Below, piece after piece: positions 24,701-36,525 of a stretch of 64,000 nucleotides of DNA. The stretch comes from Zelopaecilomyces penicillatus (Eukaryota; Ascomycota; Sordariomycetes; Hypocreales; Pseudodiploosporaceae): assembly GCA_005765155.1 (NCBI GenBank), contig VCCP01000001.1, positions 1,674,001 through 1,738,000 of the forward strand, in the 5' to 3' direction. The notes beneath the pieces are model-generated. The model was given only the letters and a program-made list of their open reading frames with translations. It did not search any database and was not told the DNA's origin. Both the position numbers and the translations under genes were made by a program. Positions within the stretch are counted from its first letter, which is position 1. Each line of letters opens with the position of its first letter.

Positions 24701-25604
24701 AGACTATCCGTTCCGCTCATACCCGCAATACCCAGGCCAGGCGAAACAGAGGTTATCTTGCTAGCTCGAGCGCTTGATGTGTCCCATTCACGAGACCCTA
24801 GTGTGGGTGGTTTGAGGCGCACGTTGTTGGTAAGAGGAGGGAGGGACACTCCTCGGCGGGAAAAAGGGTTCTGGCATGGACAAAAGCACCTAATCAAGTT
24901 TATTAACTACCTTATGTGAATCACTTCATAATTATTACATGCACTTAATAGACTCTGCCAGCGGTATGCCCTGCTCCCCAACGTGAGTTTTGTTAGTACG
25001 CTCTCCAAAGAACGACGAGGCTTGCCACCTGCATCCACTTCGCGCCTGTTTCTCTCAACTACCGCGATTGATAGTAGCCATCGCGTCTGTCCCCCTTTCC
25101 CCTTCTGTCACTTCTTCAATGTACTACCAAGCTACCTGCCATTCCTGAAATTTTTCTTCATGACCTTTTACCACCACATGGTCTGACCTCGCACTATCCC
25201 AAACCCAGCTGCTCCGAAGCCTTCATGCTGCGTCGCAGTACGCACAATAGCTATCGTCCCCTTTTAAAAACAGCGTTTACTATTTATTTGATCCGGTATC
25301 TACGAATCTGAACTGGTAGCTTCTCTGTTAGCATTCCTTGTCCGGTCCTGTTAAACCTACCCAGTCAACCGATACCATCCTATCTATCATCGCTCACCGT
25401 CCGCCGACGTCACAAGACATCACAACTGTGTGGTACGTCTCTACGATTATGGCTTGGATACAAAAAGATGTATGTACTGCTAACACCTTGGCTCAAACAG
25501 AAAGCTTCACTCAAACATGTCATTTCCCGTTACTACACTCGATATTATCTATGGTCAACTTTGACATGCATCCTCCTGATGTCTGATCTGACAAACCCCC
25601 CCTC
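21730..25604. other. ~3.9-kb gene-poor region
   Basis: Between the GNAT gene and the DUF6594-like gene. There are several open frames of 60-155 codons (for example 23875-24273 + and 24452-24919 +). None carries a family motif, a convincing intron set or a strong start. The DNA near 24890-24960 is AT-rich. I see nothing else I can name. Confidence 0.5.
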
Positions 25605-26760
25605 TCAAGCGCGTGTGACGCCATTCCCCAGCAAGGCCGCGTACGCAAGAGTCACGACCAAAGCCGTGGCTAAATCTGCAAACATGACCCTCGAAAGGAC
25701 ATTGACGACGAGAACAAATCCGACATAGTATGCCGATATTCCTGCCTTTGAGGTGACAACTCCAAGTACTTGTATCACGATTGGGGTGCAGAACAAAGCC
25801 AAGCAGACAAAGACAACTAGGGTCCTATGGAGGTGGTCCCACGGTTTTGGAGAAAACACGTTGTGATAAAAGCCATCGTCTTCACTTTGGTATGTTATGG
25901 ATCGACCCTGTTCACAAGTCAGTGTCGGTTGGAACCCCACAGATTTGAGTGTCACAAACGCAAATATTCTGCGAAATTGGGTAATCTATAAGCCCGTAAA
26001 CCATCTGTTCCAATCTGCCGATGTTATGAAGGTTAACCCAATCATCCCGGCGTTTAGTGAAATGTTTGGCATCTTCTCCAAGTCTGGACTTGACACAATT
26101 AACAATCTGATCAAGTTTCGCTTGTCCAGGTCTCTCAAAGCCGTTTATTTCTTTTCGAAACCAAGTGAGTTTGGCTACTCTTACTGTCAGAGAAATCTGC
26201 TAGCCACCCCTCTTCTTCGTCGCTAATATGGATTGCGTCCTCAACTCACCTTGTGTAAGCACTAATTTCTCCAGTTCAAGGCCTAGCTCATCTTCTCGTT
26301 GGGTTTGCCCCGACAGCTGAGCATTCTCTACAGCTTCTAGGATGTCCTGGATCTTATTTGAAAGTCTTGCGCTGACATATAGAGCCGCGGTATCATGCGA
26401 CCTTGCGATCCAACATCGTGAGTCCTTTTCTTGAAGATTGGCCCAGCCAACAAGACCATTCAACTCTTTGAGGGGTTAGTCTCTTAATTCACCAGAACCA
26501 GGATGCGACGTTCGTACCCTTTCTCTCGTCATGACTGAGACCGGCCTCAACATCAATACAGACTATTCGCATTAGCAAAGCTCTGATCGTTCTGAAACTT
26601 GGATGGCATTACCTCTGCGGCTATGGCTCTCTTGGTGCGATGCTCTCACCCTATGTTCATCCAAGGGGACTCTTGTGGACGTAGTTGATGACATATTAGA
26701 AACGCTGCGAAGGGGGATTGGTAGGCTATTGACTCTCTCAGGCATTCTTGGATCGACCAT
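25605..26760 (-). CDS. probable DUF6594-type membrane protein
   Basis: Five exons on the minus strand (26760-26613, 26562-26518, 26465-26250, 26183-26002, 25907-25605) keep one frame for 297 residues. The N-terminal ~50 residues are Ser/Arg-rich. An acidic helical segment follows (ELNGLVGWANLQEK..., then SNKIQDILEAVENAQ). Next is a helical VKSRLGEDAKHFTKRRDDW stretch. The C-terminal ~90 residues hold two or three hydrophobic helices ending in LATALVVTLAYAALL. This order (coiled N-part, then a membrane tail ending in an AxAYAA motif) is that of the fungal DUF6594 family, whose function is unknown. Exons 1-3 and 5 are well supported. The donor of intron 4 (GTTTAC at 26001) is weak, so exon 4's end is uncertain. 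Its gene-poor surroundings suggest an accessory gene. Confidence 0.5.
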
Positions 26761-27072
26761 GTTCCCAGAGGTGTTGTGCAACTGTTTTGCTAATTATGGT
26801 ATCGCTGATTCAAAAATCATTCAAGTTTGAATACGGCCGGAAACATGTGCGACCATAACCATCCTTTATAACCACATTCGAATTAAACATGGCGATGGAC
26901 ACCGCGGGCAATACTTGCCATTCGAGCGAAACAAAACAATCCACCGCACACCCTTCCGCATGGTTGGGTTGGTGTGGGCTCTGTCCCTTCTCGATGTTTA
27001 ACCAGAGCCGCAAAATACGGAAGCAAGCAATCATGTGCGACCTCGATTGTGTTACGGCCACGTCAATCTACC

Positions 27073-27082
27073 TACCTAGGTA
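27073..27082. repeat. TACCTAGGTA palindrome
   Basis: Perfect 10-bp palindrome, one of five related inverted repeats with TACCTA/TAGGTA arms in this window. It lies 313 bp upstream of the DUF6594-like gene's ATG. Confidence 0.7.
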
Positions 27083-27446
27083 TGTAGCTGCCCAATCCAG
27101 AGGTATGTTGAGTCCCCAGGATGTATATGATATGTAGCCACCCCTCCATCTTGGACGCTGTAACGCTGTAATTGTGTAATGGCCTAGAGGGTTCGCTCTT
27201 TAATTGGCCCTTGCATCACTTCCCATTTGTCGTCATTGTACTCTAGAAGTAGTACACCGGGTACGACGCAGCCCGCATTATTGGTGCGATTTCCTTTATG
27301 CAGCTCTACCCTGCGTATGCCATGGTGCACTGGTCTTGCACGTTAATGGCTCTCCTAGGCGCGAGATGACTACACTCTGCAACTACATTTCTCAAATAGG
27401 ACATGTTGACCAATTTAGTGAAGTATAATTGGAATTTAACAGCTTT

Positions 27447-27996
27447 CTAAAACTTCCAAGGATTACATAGGGCGACAGGAAATTTCCCCAGCATCAGATA
27501 ACGCGAGCAGCGATATCTGTTAAGTATTAGTACCAAATTTTGCAACCTTTGCTGGTATTCTCGGCTATTGGCAGAGGAGTTTTCTGACGAGAGAAAATTC
27601 CAATAAAGGCCGACATACCAGTCAAGTCCTACGTCCTTTGTAATTCCTGAAGCATCATGAGGGAAGACAGATTCCAATAACTGTATCAAGTGTATTAAAT
27701 GAGTATCTAAGTGCACGTGTGACTGTCTAAACTGTTTGGCACCTGTGGACAGTCTAAAAAATTGCTCTTTCGTCTAAACCAAAATTTGCCCAACACGTCA
27801 GGACTAACAACGGAGGACAAGAGTTAGCGGTACTCTTCAATGCTAATTACGGAAAGAAAACTTACCCGGCATTTTCTGCCTCTAAAGCGCTCTCTTCAGG
27901 GGTCGTAGTAGGGGGCTCCAAGGTTTCGTAGCCCCATTGTTGTCCTATTGAGGCTTGGGGGTTAAGACGAGAAGTCCCCTTGGTGTATTGGAATCA
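27447..27996 (-). other. possible exons of an unknown or decayed gene
   Basis: Three minus-strand segments look protein-coding but cannot be joined with certainty. Segment 1 (27996-27866) is open, Thr/Pro/Glu-rich, and ends at a GTAAG donor. Segment 2 begins after a TAG acceptor at 27804-27806 in the matching phase and stays open to a stop at 27708-27710. Segment 3 (about 27719-27447) is open in another frame for ~89 codons with a natural-looking composition (motifs WYVGLYWNFL, LQNLVLILNRY). Segment 1 has no ATG of its own, so an upstream exon would be needed; open stretches at 28000-28370 are candidates. No family is recognised. A pseudogene or a chance pattern remains possible. Confidence 0.25.
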
Positions 27997-28379
27997 GGCA
28001 TGACTGCTTCTCTGGAAGTTTGTGGTGGAAGCCTTGAAGAGTGGTGCTGTCAACTGAGAGAATTGTGGCTGCTGAGTGTGCGTAGCCAGACAATCTTCGG
28101 CAAAAAGAAAACAGCAATCAACAGCTTTGAGCGGCAGTCTGGCCTTATTGATACCGGTGGCAGAAAAAAAAGCGAACTGGGGGGACTTGGAAAAGGGGCC
28201 GGAGTGGGTTTGATGACGAAAGTTGACCTGAAATGATTTGAGAGATAGTTTGGTAAACCAGGAGGAAATCATGACTAGTTTTATAGGACCATATTCTTCC
28301 CACTTGTTCATGGCAGATGCCGATTATGGCATAAAGGCCCACCCAGGTCATAGCCAAGAGTGTTGATCCCACCGAACAA

Positions 28380-29507
28380 AATGATTCCTGTGTAAAGGCG
28401 GCGGGTCTAGCGGTGTATGCCAGAGCAAGGACTTTAATTCATTGGATACAATTCAGGCTTGGGAGACTGGTTCATTGCGTTGAGAGTTAGGCCCATCAGT
28501 GCTGCAGCAGTAGTTCAAGCAGGAAAAGAAAAGAAAGCCTGGTTTCTATGCGCAATATTAAGTGTGGACTTTGCCTTCGATGCACACTCACTCGAGAGTG
28601 AATGTAATTGCTTAATGGCCAATGACTGAACATGCTACTTTGAACAGACCCTGACCATTTTCGTTGTCGGCCGCAAAACCATTCGTACGAGAGGAGAGGT
28701 AGAGATAATAGTCTCGAGAATGTCCATCCCCAGGGGTGTGTATCCCAGGGGGGGGCGGACCCTTACGCGTACTGTACGAAGTGCAGGGAATTTCATGGTA
28801 TGCAGGTACGAGTACCTAGTTGATATTCTGAGTGCTGCATGCTAAGACAATGCAAATGCTCCTCTCTCACGCACACACAACAATACGTACACCTAGAGAG
28901 ACGAGCAAGTGGGGACTTTGCCTTATAGGCTTGACCTTCCCCCATTAGGCCATAATGTGTCTGCCTACACGAGGCAATGAAGCTGCTGGCTGATGGCTTG
29001 GATAGCAAATTGGAGGCATGGTTGCCTAGCCGTACGAACAACATTAATTAGTACCAATTGCGCTCAAATGGCCTTACAACATAGATTGGGGACCCACTAT
29101 GACTGGCCACAAGTTATGACCAGAAACTATTAGAGACGACGCCGAATCAGCAGCGCATTGTTTTGTGTTGTGCTCGTTGTGTCGGCTGCTTGCTGCTTTT
29201 GTACACCACTGGAGCTGAGCAGCGCCCTGGTAAGTTGGCGACAGGGGTAATGGACGGTGCCTGAATTCACCCCCAAACGATTGATTGAGTATGTATGTAT
29301 TACTTACCTCTTACTGTATGATCTCTTTCTGCACCTAATCCGTACTTTGTGTATAATGTATTAGTGCATTACAAGCACACTCCCCCCGAATATGTATGTG
29401 TACCATGTCGCCGATCTCGGAAAGCAAAGTGCCAGCGCTTGAACCCCACCACCCTCCCCATAATACCTTGCTGACAGGGGAGCAATAATAACCTATGCCG
29501 GGCAGAT
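28380..29507. other. intergenic region
   Basis: About 1.1 kb to the right of the doubtful gene and beyond the 3' end of the membrane-protein gene at 29508. Short open frames only. A GGTACGAGTACC inverted repeat occurs near 28805. No gene seen. Confidence 0.5.
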
Positions 29508-31281
29508 CTAGGTTGACTTCTTCTCATTTCCTTCCTCTTCCTTCCACTGCTCCTGAGACATATGAAACCACTGGGATACACCGGTAAACATAGCCCACAC
29601 CTCTGCTGAGAAGACCAAGTGAAGAAGCTCGGTTATCAGATAGTTATTGCATGACGTCCAATTGATGCCGCTCAGAAGATTCACAGTGCAAATATCCGCG
29701 CAGGTCATTCCTCGCCGTATACGGAATGTGCGTGCTATCAAGCGTAGAGCGGTCGCTTCGTAGGGCGTCATTAGGAGCCGAGTCACTGCGTTTGTAAGAA
29801 TATGGGAGGCCATCAACGCCGGGAGCTGCGTCAATAAGGTGTCAAGATACGCTGGCGGTGAATGCGTACCTCCCCGTGGATCAGTGAGGCTGGGTCGAAG
29901 TTCAGCAGACCACAGGCCCCCCGGCGGCGCGTCTGTTGATTCTGTCGCCTCCACGTCGAAACTGATGAGAGTTGCCCGAACGCCTTCATTCTCATCTTCA
30001 TCGCTCCCGTAATCATCTCCTCTTGCCGAGAAAACACTTGGTCGTCGGACAACCTCCACTGGCGCAAATTCGTTGGAACTCTGTCCTTCGATGACTGCAG
30101 ACGCAAATGCAACTTCTTCGGTGCCATCCGAGTCCCCAGTGGGCTCGAGTCTTCCCCCGTTCGCCTCGTTCAAGGCTGACTGAGTCATAGAGGAAGATGG
30201 AGGTGGTGGAGGAGGGGGCGCTGGCAACGTCTTGGCGGAGAAGGCAGTGGTTGGGAGACGCTTGAAGATCTGTGCCCAAATTTGTGGCCGCCAGTCTCTC
30301 ACCATTCGTTGTGTCAAAACCCAGACGAGGAAGGGCGTGGATGAGACGAAAAGCCCCCCTACCCAGCATAGAATCGATTGCGTACTTATTTCGCTTGGTA
30401 GAGGAGGAGCAATTATTGGCGACGCTTCGCTGAAAGGGATGAAATAACTCGGGTAGGGGAACCAACGGTTGCTGGGGATCAGCCCAAGCCTTTGCATGGC
30501 CACATAGAGTTCTAGGTGAACTCGGAAATATGACCAGACCTCATGGGCGCTACGTTCTGTTATTTAACAATGGGTTTTCCAGCGGAGAGGCTTATATAGA
30601 ATACATACCACCTGCGAAAAGCAGTCTTGTCCTTCTCACCGAGCCACAGCCGACTAACAGACAACTCGACATAATTTGTCAATAAACTTGCTGGCGCGCC
30701 TGTCAAAACATCTTTTGAGAATGAAAAGCCAGTCCTAGCTTGTTGATAGAGCTCCCAGAATGGAATGTTGGAATATCTTTTGTAAATCTTGGTCAGTTAG
30801 AAATGTCATCATCTACTACAGTCGTAATTGCATTTTGAAGCTTGGCTTCATTTCTTACCAGAATGCGCTCTCTCAATCCGTTCACCCCAAATATGCCGAC
30901 AGCCTCAACACAGAATTTTGCAGAGCATGCTAGCTTAAGGCCAATTGATTCTTCATGGGCTTCGTGTCGGCGTTGTGAGTCGACCTCTTGACCTATATTC
31001 AGATTCTCTGGCTCTGCAACACCAATAACAAGCATGACTTGATTGTGAGATCGGATAATGTCCCTGTTAATTCTTATAGTTTCAGGGTTTATAGGGCGGC
31101 CTCCATGGTCATATTGCTGCGCCGGGTCTCGCCCATCTGGGCCCTCTCCCTCGACTACCTCATCATAAGGTGAGCGACCCTATAAGACACGTGTAAACGA
31201 AGAGCCACCAAAAGGGTCCAATCTGGAGTTATAGGTGAATCTCACCAAGGCTTGGGCTGTTAATGGGCTCTGCATCCCCAT
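29508..31281 (-). CDS. conserved-looking fungal membrane protein, unknown function
   Basis: Four exons (31281-31246, 31179-30859, 30787-30609, 30549-29508) give ~525 residues in one frame. Intron 3 has two possible donors, GTATGT at 30608 or GTGGTA three bases earlier, changing one codon. The N-terminal part is compact and conserved-looking (GGRPINPETIRINRD, then HNQVMLVIGVAEPEN). A helical segment follows (WELYQQARTGFSF). One clear membrane helix lies near residues 235-255 (ILCWVGGLFVSSTPFLVWVL). A Pro-rich and acidic disordered linker comes next. Near the C-terminus there are weaker hydrophobic segments (about NYLITELLHLVFSAEVW), then a charged tail. No enzyme motif is visible. It shares a 289-bp divergent promoter with utp13. 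I do not recognise the family; coding status is well supported by frame continuity across three introns. Confidence 0.65.
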
Positions 31282-31570
31282 GGTGGATGAAATAAGATGA
31301 GACAAATGGCATCACCTATTTCAAACTATTCTTCATAGCCAATTTCCCTTATTGACCTCATCACGCAGGCGATGATGTAGGGATAATGGGCAGTTACGCG
31401 GTGTCACGTGGGAGAGAACACACCTTCCCTGCCAGAGCGTTGAACTTTCCTGACTCAGCAGTCGCATTCTTATCTTATCAGTGCGATTCTCAAAAAAAAC
31501 TCCAACATTCATTGCGACCAAGAGTTAGATCATTAATGAGACCTGTGATGCAGTGAATGCCTTGTTCAAC
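31282..31570. promoter_or_regulatory. divergent promoter with PAC-like elements (utp13)
   Basis: 289 bp between divergent ATGs. GATGAG at 31296-31301 and its complement CTCATC at 31357-31362 match the core of the PAC element found upstream of fungal ribosome-biogenesis genes. A CACGTG lies near 31405. Inferred regulatory role. Confidence 0.35.
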
Positions 31571-34434
31571 ATGGCCACAAAACAACCATTGAAGACCACT
31601 TTTGACGCAGACCGTGTCATCCGACCCATATACACGGGCGGCTCTGTGGCAATTGACAATAAAGCCCAGATTCTTGCAACCACCCTTGGAGAGGATGCGG
31701 TTCTGACAAACCCCGCCAATGGCAAGCATTTGGCCCAGATTGACGGTGTAAGGGCACATTGATAAACTTATGTGCAAGGCGGCTGGCTAATTCTTTGCAG
31801 GATGGAGAACAAATTTCAACACTGACCTGTCCGTCCTTCTTCACAATTGCAAGTGATTAAAACCCTTCAACTAACTCTCATTTAGTAACGCCGTCTGGCT
31901 CACACCTTATAATATGTTCACGATCCTTATCTATGAAGATCTTTGAGCTCAAGCAATCATCCGACGAAAGCTCAATTGACGTCACCTTAGTTCGCACTTT
32001 GAAGCCTCATTCCACTCCCGTCGTCGTGCTTGCCGTTGATCGAACCAGCACACTGCTCGCCACTGGTGGGACTGATGGAGTCATCAAGGTTTGGGATATT
32101 GCCGCTGGCTACGTTACTCACACATTTCGCGGACCCTCCGTGTTGGTCTCAGCGCTGCGCTTTTTTGAGGTCGCAGCTCGAGCGAGGGGCTTGAACAATG
32201 TTGCTACGAAAACGAATGCAGTTAAGGGTCATGATCAATCCGGCGAAGATGAGGCAGAGAATTCCAATACGACGCATTTCAGACTTGCCTCGGGTAGTCA
32301 AGACGGAAAAGTGCGAATTTGGGATTTGCACAAGCGAAGTTGTATTGCTAATCTGGATTCCCACGTGTCTGATGTTCAAGGCCTAGATTACTCTCCAACA
32401 CAGCATGCAATTGTTACATCCAGTAGAGACAAAACAATTATCTGGTGGGATGCCAAGTCCTGGAAGATTCGAAAGGTTGTGCCATGCCTCGAGCTTGTTG
32501 AAGCTGTGGGCTTCGTCAACAATGGTGATCTCACCTTCTCGGCAGGTGCCAATGGCTGTCTACGAATATGGGATACAGATACTGGGAGAGAGCTTTCTCC
32601 TAAGCAATCGGCTAAAAGCGAGGAGGAGGCAATCATCGCTGGAATCTATCACTCTGGGCTACCTTTCATATTGTGCGTTCAAGTTGACCATACGCTGGCT
32701 CTATACGGACTACCTACCAAAGCGACTTCTGAGACTTTGACGTCATCATCAACTGAGCCGTTCCGTCGGATATCGGGAACTCATGATGAAATTATTGATT
32801 TGGCGTACGTTCTGGCAGATCGTTCGATGCTTGCACTGGCTACAAACTCGGAGGATATAAGATTAGTCTCTGTGGTGCAATCAGACTCAGTTGATCAGCC
32901 TGCCTGGGAGACGACGAGTTCATCATATTTCGGTCAAGATATTGCTCTACTTCGCGGTCACGAAGATATTGTGATTTCCCTGGATGTCGATTGGTCAGGG
33001 CACTGGGTTGCTACTGGTGCCAAGGATAACACTGCCAAGATTTGGCGGGTTGATCCCTCTCAGAACTCCTACATATGCTGGGCTACGTTCTCGGGCCATG
33101 CAGAATCTCTTGGTGCTGTTGCTCTCTCGCGTACCGTTCCTGTGGAAGGTTCAGCTGCTCGTACCGACCCCCTCAGTCACCCCCCTGCTTTTCTGTTCAC
33201 GGGATCACAAGACCAGACCGTCAAGAAGTGGGAGATCCCACGGAAACCACAGCCATCTGGCCAAAAGACTGGGTCGCGTGCCATATTCACAAGGAAAGCT
33301 CACGATAAAGACATCAACGCCATTCACGTTCATCACTCCGGTCACCTATTTGCATCTGCTTCACAAGACAAGACAGTTAAGATTTGGTCGGCTGAGGAAG
33401 GCGAAGTTCAGGGCATTCTGCGAGGCCACAAGCGAGGCGTATGGACTGTTCAGTTCTCTCCAGCCCAAATGCCAACCATACAGGGCGAAGATGGTCCTGT
33501 GACTGGGAAGGGTGTTGTCCTCACTGGTAGCGGTGACAAGAGCATCAAGCTGTGGAGTCTTTCGGACTACACTTGCATCCGCACATTTGAAGGACACTCA
33601 AACAGCGTTCTAAAGACCGCTTGGCTGAATATGGATGCGCGCCAGGAGCAAACAAAGACACCTGTGCAGTTTGTCAGCGCAGGTGGTGATGGCCTCGTGA
33701 AGGTGTGGAATGCCAACTCTGGAGAAACAGAATGCACTCTTGATAACCATGAAGACCGGGTATGGGCTTTGGCTATCCACCCAAAGACAAACACCATCGT
33801 TTCTGGCAGTGGAGATTCAACCGTCACTTTCTGGAAAGACACTACGTCTGAGACCCAAGCTGCCGCATCCAAGGCCGCTCTAGATCTCATTGAGCAAGAG
33901 CAAGATCTGGAAAATCACCTGCATGCAGGATCATACAGAGAAGCAATAACATTGGCTTTGCAGCTAAACCATCCTGGCCGGCTGCTTGGGATTTTCACTT
34001 CCGTAGTCACAACCAATGCCCCAGAGCAAGGAAGTCTCTGTGGTATCAAGGCAGTGGACCAGGTTCTGGCAAACCTCTCTGACGACCAGATTTTTCTTCT
34101 CCTGCTCAGGCTGCGTGACTGGAATACAAACGCACGCACAGCTCCCGTGGCACAACGGATATTGCGGACATTAGTCCGAAGCTATCCTGCATCAAAATTC
34201 TCCAATCTTTCAGTGAAGGGTGCCCATGGCGAAAGGAGTCTGCATGATGTGCTCCATGGTCTTAGAGTGTACACCGAGCGACACTACAAACGTATGGAAG
34301 AGCTTGTGGATGAGAGCTACTTAGTGGAATATACCCTGCAAGAGATGGACAATCTTGCTCCTGCATTAGAGGAGGATGTGTTGATGAACGAAGCTGGGCG
34401 TGATGCACCATTAGATACGGTGATGGCGGGTTAA
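31571..34434 (+). CDS. utp13: U3 snoRNP / SSU processome protein Utp13
   Basis: WD40 component of the UTP-B subcomplex of the small-subunit processome in the nucleolus, needed for 18S rRNA maturation. Exons 31571-31747, 31801-31828 and 31886-34434 give 917 residues; the 28-nt middle exon is confirmed by the rejoined motif GDGEQISTLTLTPSG. Many WD repeats span about residues 15-690, in the tandem-propeller form of Utp13/TBL3 (for example LLATGGTDGVIKVWD, FASASQDKTVKIWS, VLTGSGDKSIKLWS). The C-terminal Utp13 domain follows (about 715-880) with the helical motifs LALQLNHPGRLLGIF and LLLLRLRDWNTNARTA. The length matches the family. The upstream region contains PAC-like boxes. Confidence 0.93.
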
Positions 34435-34653
34435 ACAAAAGCTTACCTGGATACATATGTAGACTATCTTGATGATTTATTTTCTAATTCCAAGGTGAGG
34501 GTAGATCAATATGTCATAGCAATTAAATGGTACGTGTTTTACTGTTGGTGAACACGACTTTAATTATTGAAGTAACATTGAATAATTTGCATCAGTCAAA
34601 TGTTGGGATTATTGTCAAAAATATTATATCAGTGGCAGCCTGTGGTGCCTACC

Positions 34654-34663
34654 TACCTAGGTA
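34654..34663. repeat. TACCTAGGTA palindrome
   Basis: Second perfect copy of the palindrome also found at 27073, here 191 bp upstream of the sad1 ATG, with an extra CTACC unit on its left side. Confidence 0.7.
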
Positions 34664-34854
34664 AGTTCTTGTAACTTTATGTACAGTGGTGTGCGCCTTA
34701 GGAGGCACTAATATTGAGCCGCTATTTTCCCCCTACAGCCTTATTGAAGACCCACTCAACTCTCGACGTCCTGTCCAGCATCAACCAAAATCATTCGCCC
34801 TAAGGATTGTCGAAACCTCACGGCCATTGGGGAGGATTACAGCGCAGCCCGACC

Positions 34855-36525
34855 ATGGCCAAGCGGCAAGCTTCAGAAGCTTTCGAAGATATTCAGGGCA
34901 TAGCGTCGCCCACTTCAAAGAAATCGCGGACAGCCGAGCCTGAGTCGCCTCTCGATCTCAGCCACGGCGGCGGCGTCGATGGTGATGCGCACAGCAAGGA
35001 GCAACGAGACACAAGACTGGCAAATGGCCGGATGAATGGGGGCGATGATAGTGGCGGAGACGAGGACTACGATGGCGATGAGCCCCCGATTGCAGCGCCA
35101 ACTCGGCAGTCTGGACCCGCAGACGGTTACGACGACCTCTACTTGGACACGATCGATCGCAACGTGCTCGACTTTGACTTTGAGAAGCTATGCTCCATTT
35201 CGCTGTCCAACATCAATGTCTATGCGTGCCTCGTCTGCGGGCGCTACTTCCAAGGCCGCGGAACTAAGTCGCACGCCTATTTCCACTCCCTCGACGAGGA
35301 TCACCATGTCTTCATCAACCTCGAAACGCAAAAGGTCTATGTGCTTCCTGATGGCTACGAGGTTAAGAGCAAGTCCCTCGACGACATCAAGTACGTCTCT
35401 GACCCGACATATACCAAGAATGAAGTCATAGCGCTGGACCGTAAGGGCAATCATACGAGCTGGACTCTTGCGAGTAAGGAGTACACACCGGGCTTCGTGG
35501 GCATGAACAACATCAAAGAGAACGACTATCTCAACGTCGTGGTGCAGGCGTTGTCTCATGTGTCGCCATTGAGGAACTACCTCCTGCTGGAAGACTTTTC
35601 AAAGAAATCAGAACTGGTTAAGAGGTGTAGCATCCTCTTCAGGAAGATATGGAACCCGCGCGCGTTCAAGTCTCACGTATCCCCCCATGAGTTACTACAA
35701 GAAATTGCTCTCTTATCTAGCAAGCGCTTCACCCTCACAAAGCAGTCAGATCCCGTGGATTTCCTATCATGGTTTCTCAACAATCTGCATCTCGGCCTCG
35801 GTGGGAGCAAAACCAAGCCGGGGAGCTCCATGATTCAGCGAACTTTCCAAGGCAAGCTCAAGGTCGAGTCACAGGCCATCACAGCCCGTGCAGATGCAGG
35901 GGATCGGCTTCGTTTCGAGGATGCTGCGGATGTCAAAGTTGACATCGTCCGATTCCTCTTCTTGACGCTGGACCTCCCCTCGGCGCCCCTATTCCAAGAC
36001 GAGCTGGAGAAGAATATCATTCCTCAGGTACCATTGAGCGCCATTCTTAGCAAATACGATGGGCAGCGTGCTCAGGAACACCACGCTCAGCGGAAACGCT
36101 ATCGCCTCCTCCACCCCCTTCCCCCCTTTCTTGTTTTCCACGTCAAGCGCTTCTCACAGAACAAGTTTGTCTCGGAGCGAAACCCCACTATTGTCACCTT
36201 TGATGCCCGAAATCTTGATGTATCACCATATGTAGAGCCCAACCCTAAGGAGTGGCCACCCGGAGAGCCCATTTGGTACGATCTCGTCGCCAACGTGGTG
36301 CATGAAGCAGTTCGGGCAAAGGAAGATGTAGCCGACAGTGGCGAGGAGATTAAGACGTGGAAGGTACAAATCAAGGACAAGGCGACAGGCGAATGGGTCG
36401 TTTGTCAGGACCTCTTTGTTGATCGGGTGCAGAGTGAGCTGCTGTATCTTGGAGAAACATACATGCAGGTCTGGGAGCGAAGGAGGGAGCCAAAAGTTAC
36501 AGACAAAGGAAAGGGGAAAGCCTAA
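34855..36525 (+). CDS. sad1: Splicing factor Sad1/Usp39 (inactive ubiquitin hydrolase fold)
   Basis: Pre-mRNA splicing factor needed for U4/U6.U5 tri-snRNP addition. Intronless, 556 residues from the ATG at 34855 (context ACCATGG); the frame extends 48 bases upstream but has only a TTG there. The N-terminal ~85 residues are acidic and disordered. A zinc-finger UBP domain spans about 105-200, with CLVCGRYFQGRG and the His ligands in KSHAYFHS and DEDHHVF. The USP fold follows from about 210. At the catalytic cysteine position the sequence reads MNNIKENDYLNVV: Asp replaces the nucleophile, as in Usp39, so it should be inactive as a protease. The LLHPLPPFLVFHVKRF segment is the conserved USP core. 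The protein is nuclear by role. Confidence 0.93.
   Translation: MAKRQASEAFEDIQGIASPTSKKSRTAEPESPLDLSHGGGVDGDAHSKEQRDTRLANGRMNGGDDSGGDEDYDGDEPPIAAPTRQSGPADGYDDLYLDTIDRNVLDFDFEKLCSISLSNINVYACLVCGRYFQGRGTKSHAYFHSLDEDHHVFINLETQKVYVLPDGYEVKSKSLDDIKYVSDPTYTKNEVIALDRKGNHTSWTLASKEYTPGFVGMNNIKENDYLNVVVQALSHVSPLRNYLLLEDFSKKSELVKRCSILFRKIWNPRAFKSHVSPHELLQEIALLSSKRFTLTKQSDPVDFLSWFLNNLHLGLGGSKTKPGSSMIQRTFQGKLKVESQAITARADAGDRLRFEDAADVKVDIVRFLFLTLDLPSAPLFQDELEKNIIPQVPLSAILSKYDGQRAQEHHAQRKRYRLLHPLPPFLVFHVKRFSQNKFVSERNPTIVTFDARNLDVSPYVEPNPKEWPPGEPIWYDLVANVVHEAVRAKEDVADSGEEIKTWKVQIKDKATGEWVVCQDLFVDRVQSELLYLGETYMQVWERRREPKVTDKGKGKA

Noticed and set aside
24452..24919. 155-codon plus-strand frame in the GNAT to DUF6594 interval
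   Set aside because: Arg-rich with no recognisable domain, and no neighbouring exons.
34807..34854. Upstream extension of the sad1 frame
   Set aside because: Begins with TTG only; the ATG at 34855 has a strong context and gives the expected N-terminus.
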